Source: an uncultured Eubacteriales bacterium (GTDB lineage Bacteria > Bacillota > Clostridia > Oscillospirales > Acutalibacteraceae). From it: DNA of 8,833 bases. The stretch lies in NCBI GenBank assembly GCA_934615635.1, contig CAKTTT010000095.1, positions 1 to 8,833 on the forward strand, in the 5' to 3' direction. The translations under genes and the position numbers were made by a program. A model generated the notes under the pieces. It ran no database searches. It was not told where the DNA came from and was given only the letters and a program-made list of their open reading frames with translations. Positions 6,395-8,833 of the stretch are shown here, one piece after another (position 1 is the stretch's first letter; every line of letters starts with the position of its first letter).

Positions 6395-6423
6395 AGTATA
6401 TCACAGTTTCCGACCTTTTTCCA
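6395..6423 (-). promoter_or_regulatory. Candidate promoter of the four-cysteine gene
   Basis: On the minus strand, TGGAAA (6418-6423) is followed after 17 bp by TATACT (6395-6400), which is preceded by TGA (6401-6403), an extended -10. The TGA is at the same time the ylbJ stop codon. Transcription would start near 6388, 36 nt before the small gene. This could allow expression independent of ylbJ. Confidence 0.5.
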
Positions 6424-7576
6424 GTGATATTTTCATCCTGCCCGGTTCCTTGGAGGCGGTGACCAAAAGCAGCATGGCGCACATTAGCAGCAGGGCCACC
6501 GAGGCCACCACCGAGGTGGAAAAGGGCGTAATCTTAGCATCCGTGAGAGGTGAAAAGCTTTCCAGCGGCATGGGGACGATCCGGAAAAGCAGAATCGTCA
6601 GCAAGCCCCCCAGCGCGGCGTGTACCGCCCTGGCGGCGAAAAAACCGCGGTCCATCACCTTGTAGGCGTGGAGATTGGCCGCCAGTTGACAATGGACGGA
6701 CAACCCGCCCCAGCCCAGCGCCATCCCCAGCAGCAGCGGCGCCAGCCCGCCCGCGCCGGAGGCCTCCACCGCCCCGCAGCTTACCTCCAGCAGGCAGGGG
6801 AACAGACAGTTCAGCGCGTCCGCATCCGCGCCGGCCAAACGAAAAGGCAGGGCCAACGCCTGCTGGATCAGCGCCGTGAAACCGGAAGCGTCGCACAGGG
6901 CCAGGATGGCCGCGAACAGCACCACAAAGCCGCACATATACAGCAGCGACCGGCAGGCGCCGTTGACCGACTCCACAAAAGCCGCGGCCGTGGGCAGCCG
7001 CTTGGGGCCGGCCGGCAGCCCTTCTTCCCGGTCGGCCTCCTTGCTTCGTCCATCCCAGATCCGGCCGCCGAGCCCCATCAGCAGCGCGGCCAGAATATGC
7101 GCCGCAAACAGCACCGCCCCCGCCCGGACGTTGCCCAGCATCCCCGCTCCCACCGCACTGATGATAAAAGCGGGACCGGCATTGACGCAGAAACGGAGCA
7201 TCCGTTTCCCCTCGGAGCGGGTGATATAACCCCTCTCCAGCAGTTCCCCCGCGGCTATCCCCCCGGCGGGATAGCCGCCCACGAAGGCCACCAGGATGCC
7301 GGCCGCGCAGCATCCCGGCAAACCGAACCAAAAGCGGGTGGGCCTTTCCAACCGTCGTCCCAGGGCGGCGCTGACGCCGCTGCGCACCAGGAATCCTGCC
7401 AGCACCAGGAAGGGAAACAGAGAGGGAATAATCACCGTACCGCAGATGGACAAACCGCGGCTCACCCCTCCCGCCACCGCCTGGGGCCATATCAGCAGCG
7501 CGGCGGCGGCCCCCGCCAGGGCCGCCAGCTGGCCGCCGGTTTTCAAAGCCGATTTGTGCAGCGTTTTGACGAACAT
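6401..7576 (-). CDS. ylbJ: Sporulation integral membrane protein YlbJ
   Basis: 391 residues, close to the usual length of about 400. It is a polytopic membrane protein: hydrophobic segments occur at about 15-36, 45-66, 86-108, 135-170, 207-228, 256-300, 318-335 and 352-373. Family motifs include IPSLFPFLVLAGF (50-62), FVGGYPAGGIAAGELL (98-113), FCVNAGPAFIISAVGAGMLG (129-148) and GWGGLSVHCQ (288-297), the pattern of the nucleoside-recognition/Gate domain found in YlbJ. In Bacillus subtilis ylbJ belongs to the mother-cell sigma E regulon and is needed for resistant spores; the transported or sensed molecule is unknown. The start at 7576 has GGGAGG (7584-7589) 7 nt upstream; the in-frame ATG at 7600 has no such site. 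The gene is divergent from yqfC and upstream of the four-cysteine gene. Confidence 0.9.
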   Translation of the reverse strand: MFVKTLHKSALKTGGQLAALAGAAAALLIWPQAVAGGVSRGLSICGTVIIPSLFPFLVLAGFLVRSGVSAALGRRLERPTRFWFGLPGCCAAGILVAFVGGYPAGGIAAGELLERGYITRSEGKRMLRFCVNAGPAFIISAVGAGMLGNVRAGAVLFAAHILAALLMGLGGRIWDGRSKEADREEGLPAGPKRLPTAAAFVESVNGACRSLLYMCGFVVLFAAILALCDASGFTALIQQALALPFRLAGADADALNCLFPCLLEVSCGAVEASGAGGLAPLLLGMALGWGGLSVHCQLAANLHAYKVMDRGFFAARAVHAALGGLLTILLFRIVPMPLESFSPLTDAKITPFSTSVVASVALLLMCAMLLLVTASKEPGRMKISLEKGRKL

Positions 7577-7778
7577 AGAACTTCCTCCCTGCCCTTTCAT
7601 CCCATCCGTTTCATGGGCGGCCTCGCGGCCCTTGTCCTCTTTTTCATATATAGTCGGCCGTCCGATGATTTATGCCTCCATTCTAGGCCCGTCCCCCAGC
7701 ATGATTCCCCTCTGGGGCGCATATGGTGAAAAGAGAAGCCCTGCGCGGCGGCAACAGGTGAAAGAGGTGATCCAGGCG
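7577..7778. other. Divergent intergenic region of ylbJ and yqfC
   Basis: About 200 bp that must hold the promoters of both sporulation genes. A weak sigma E-like pair on the plus strand (CATGATT at 7700-7706, then CATATGGT at 7720-7727 after 13 bp) would start transcription about 45 nt before yqfC. On the minus strand GCATAAAT resembles a sigma E -10 but lacks a -35 partner. An 8-codon-scale open frame from ATG 7723 is not supported. Nothing else is recognisable. Confidence 0.3.
7761..7770 (+). promoter_or_regulatory. Ribosome binding site deciding the yqfC GTG start
   Basis: AAAGAGGTGA matches the ideal AAGGAGGTGA at nine of ten positions and ends 8 nt before the GTG at 7779. The upstream in-frame ATG at 7701 and GTG at 7758 have no comparable site. 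Confidence 0.65.
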
Positions 7779-8078
7779 GTGAAAAGAAATCGAAAGGGCT
7801 GCCCCCGGCAGCCCTCCCCCATCACCCGTCGGGTGGAAGAAGTGCTGGAGCTTCCCGAGGGCGCGCTCAGTGGCGCGGCGCGGGTGGAATTGTCCGGCAA
7901 CCGGCGGGCCGTGGTGGAGGGATGCCGGGGGATCCTGGAATATGAGGAAGGGGTTATCCGTCTCAACACCACCAGCGGCATCGTTCGCTTCATGGGCCGG
8001 GATTTGACGATGAACTGTCTCACCGAGGACAGCGCGGTGGTGACGGGCTTCATCCTTTCGGTGGAATTCTTATCCTGA
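7779..8078 (+). CDS. yqfC: Sporulation protein YqfC (YabP/YqfC family)
   Basis: 99 residues from a GTG start, matching the family length of about 95. The small beta-rich YabP/YqfC domain is recognisable: VEEVLELPEGALSGAARVEL (19-38), AVVEGCRGILEYEEGVIRL (44-62), then a conserved G-x-D-L pair region in VRFMGRDLTMNCL (69-81) and a closing ILSVEFLS (92-99). The protein is cytoplasmic or membrane-associated through YqfD. In Bacillus subtilis yqfC and yqfD are sigma E-controlled and required for sporulation; the biochemical role is unknown. The next gene begins 16 nt after the stop and is yqfD, the conserved partner, which makes the assignment firm. The frame stays open far upstream, but that extension has no ribosome site and overlaps the ylbJ 5' end. 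Confidence 0.88.
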   Translation: MKRNRKGCPRQPSPITRRVEEVLELPEGALSGAARVELSGNRRAVVEGCRGILEYEEGVIRLNTTSGIVRFMGRDLTMNCLTEDSAVVTGFILSVEFLS

Positions 8079-8094
8079 ACAAGGAGGGACCCGT

Positions 8095-8833
8095 ATGTTT
8101 CTGATTCGTTTTCTGCGCTGGCTCTTCGGCTGGGTCCGGCTGACCGCAGAGGGCGGTTTTCCCGAGCGACTGCTGAATCTGGCCGCCCGGGAGGAGATCC
8201 AGCTATGGGGCATCTGCCGCCAGGGAATCACCCTGACGGCCTGCTGCCGTGCCAAGGATTACAAACGCCTGCGGCAGCCCGCCCGCAAGGCCTGTATGCG
8301 TATGCGGGTAAGGGAGCGCCATGGGGCTCCTTTTTTCCTGCGGCGGTATCACGCCCGGGCAGGCATCGCCGTAGGGCTGGCCGCCTATATCCTGCTGCTG
8401 CATTTCTTCTCTCAGCGGATCTGGGCCATCGATGTGATCGGCAACGAGAAGCTGTCCGACCGGGAGATTCTCTCGGTACTGGAGCCCATGGGAGTGGAGC
8501 TGGGCAAGATTTCGGAAAACCTGGATATCCCCAACATCCAGCTCATCGCCCTGCAAAAAATACCGGACGTGGCCTGGCTGGCCGTCAACCTCAGCGGCAG
8601 CGTCGCCCGGGTGGAGGTCAAGGAACGCACCCTTCCTCCCACGCCCACCGACCCTAACCGCCCCTCCAATATCCGGGCCGCCCGGGACGGCCGGATCATT
8701 GAATTCTCGGTCTACGGCGGCGAGGCGGCGGTGCAGAACGGCGATGCGGTAACGGAGGGGATGCTGCTGGTCAGCGGCGTCATAGAGGGAGAAAAGGGCA
8801 CCATCCTGCGCCGTTCCCAAGCGAAAATCATCG
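8095..8833 (+). CDS. yqfD: Sporulation protein YqfD, 5' part (runs off the window)
   Basis: The first 246 codons are present; the gene continues past the window edge, and the family is about 400 residues. A cytoplasmic N-terminal region (1-86, starting MFLIRFLRWLFGWVRLTAEG) is followed by one membrane span at about 88-105 (RAGIAVGLAAYILLLHFFS). After it comes a POTRA/FtsQ-like segment, IWAIDVIGNEKLSDREILSV (109-128), continuing through IQLIALQKIPDVAWLAVNLS to VARVEVKER. The C-terminal part is therefore probably outside the mother-cell membrane, facing the space around the forespore. AAGGAGGG (8081-8088) lies 6 nt before the ATG. The gene directly follows yqfC in a two-gene unit, usually ahead of phoH in related genomes, which would lie beyond the window. 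Confidence 0.92.
   Translation, partial: MFLIRFLRWLFGWVRLTAEGGFPERLLNLAAREEIQLWGICRQGITLTACCRAKDYKRLRQPARKACMRMRVRERHGAPFFLRRYHARAGIAVGLAAYILLLHFFSQRIWAIDVIGNEKLSDREILSVLEPMGVELGKISENLDIPNIQLIALQKIPDVAWLAVNLSGSVARVEVKERTLPPTPTDPNRPSNIRAARDGRIIEFSVYGGEAAVQNGDAVTEGMLLVSGVIEGEKGTILRRSQAKII

Noticed and set aside
7694..7717. CCCCAG/CTGGGG hairpin in the ylbJ-yqfC spacer
   Set aside because: Only a 6-bp stem with a 12-nt loop and no T tract; likely chance in GC-rich DNA.
6534..7729. Long frames in other phases over ylbJ (6534-7490 minus, 6620-7729 plus)
   Set aside because: Gly/Arg- or Gln/Pro-rich shadows of a GC-rich membrane protein gene, without starts or domains.
8203..8820. Minus-strand frame opposite yqfD
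   Set aside because: Antisense to a recognisable sporulation gene with a strong ribosome site; no domain.

Overview
The window looks like a chromosomal piece of a GC-rich, spore-forming, Gram-positive anaerobe of the class Clostridia, probably Oscillospiraceae/Ruminococcaceae-like. This is inferred from strong AAGGAGG-type ribosome sites, Rho-independent terminators, an MEP-pathway ispD-ispF pair and three sporulation genes (ylbJ, yqfC, yqfD). No species was identified.

Layout. (1) 1-2237: a monocistronic gene with its own promoter and a strong terminator. It encodes a secreted lipoprotein that folds as a right-handed parallel beta-helix and carries an Asp-Asp motif like that of GH110/GH28-type glycosidases. 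(2) 2307-3284: a convergent AraC-family regulator with a recognisable promoter, sharing the bidirectional terminator with the lipoprotein. Together they resemble a small sugar-responsive unit. (3) 3285-4150: an AT-rich spacer containing a 25-bp inverted-repeat pair (23/25 identical, 98 bp apart), followed directly by a small serine recombinase gene. This is the most unusual part of the window: it could be a DNA-inversion switch upstream of the araC-type gene, or the remnant of a small mobile element. (4) 4151-5950, minus strand: a compact housekeeping operon ispD-ispF-hotdog acyl-CoA thioesterase, closed by a strong terminator. (5) 6093-7576, minus strand: ylbJ and a 72-residue four-cysteine protein, ending in a hairpin. 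(6) 7779-8833, plus strand: yqfC and the start of yqfD, divergent from ylbJ. The sporulation genes are probably all mother-cell (sigma E) genes by analogy with Bacillus subtilis.

How the parts fit. The ispD and ispF products act at steps three and five of the non-mevalonate isoprenoid pathway. The ylbJ/yqfC/yqfD products serve forespore development. The left third (lipoprotein, regulator, repeats, recombinase) is accessory in character and sits between the window edge and the conserved core. No tRNA, rRNA, CRISPR array or complete insertion sequence was seen.
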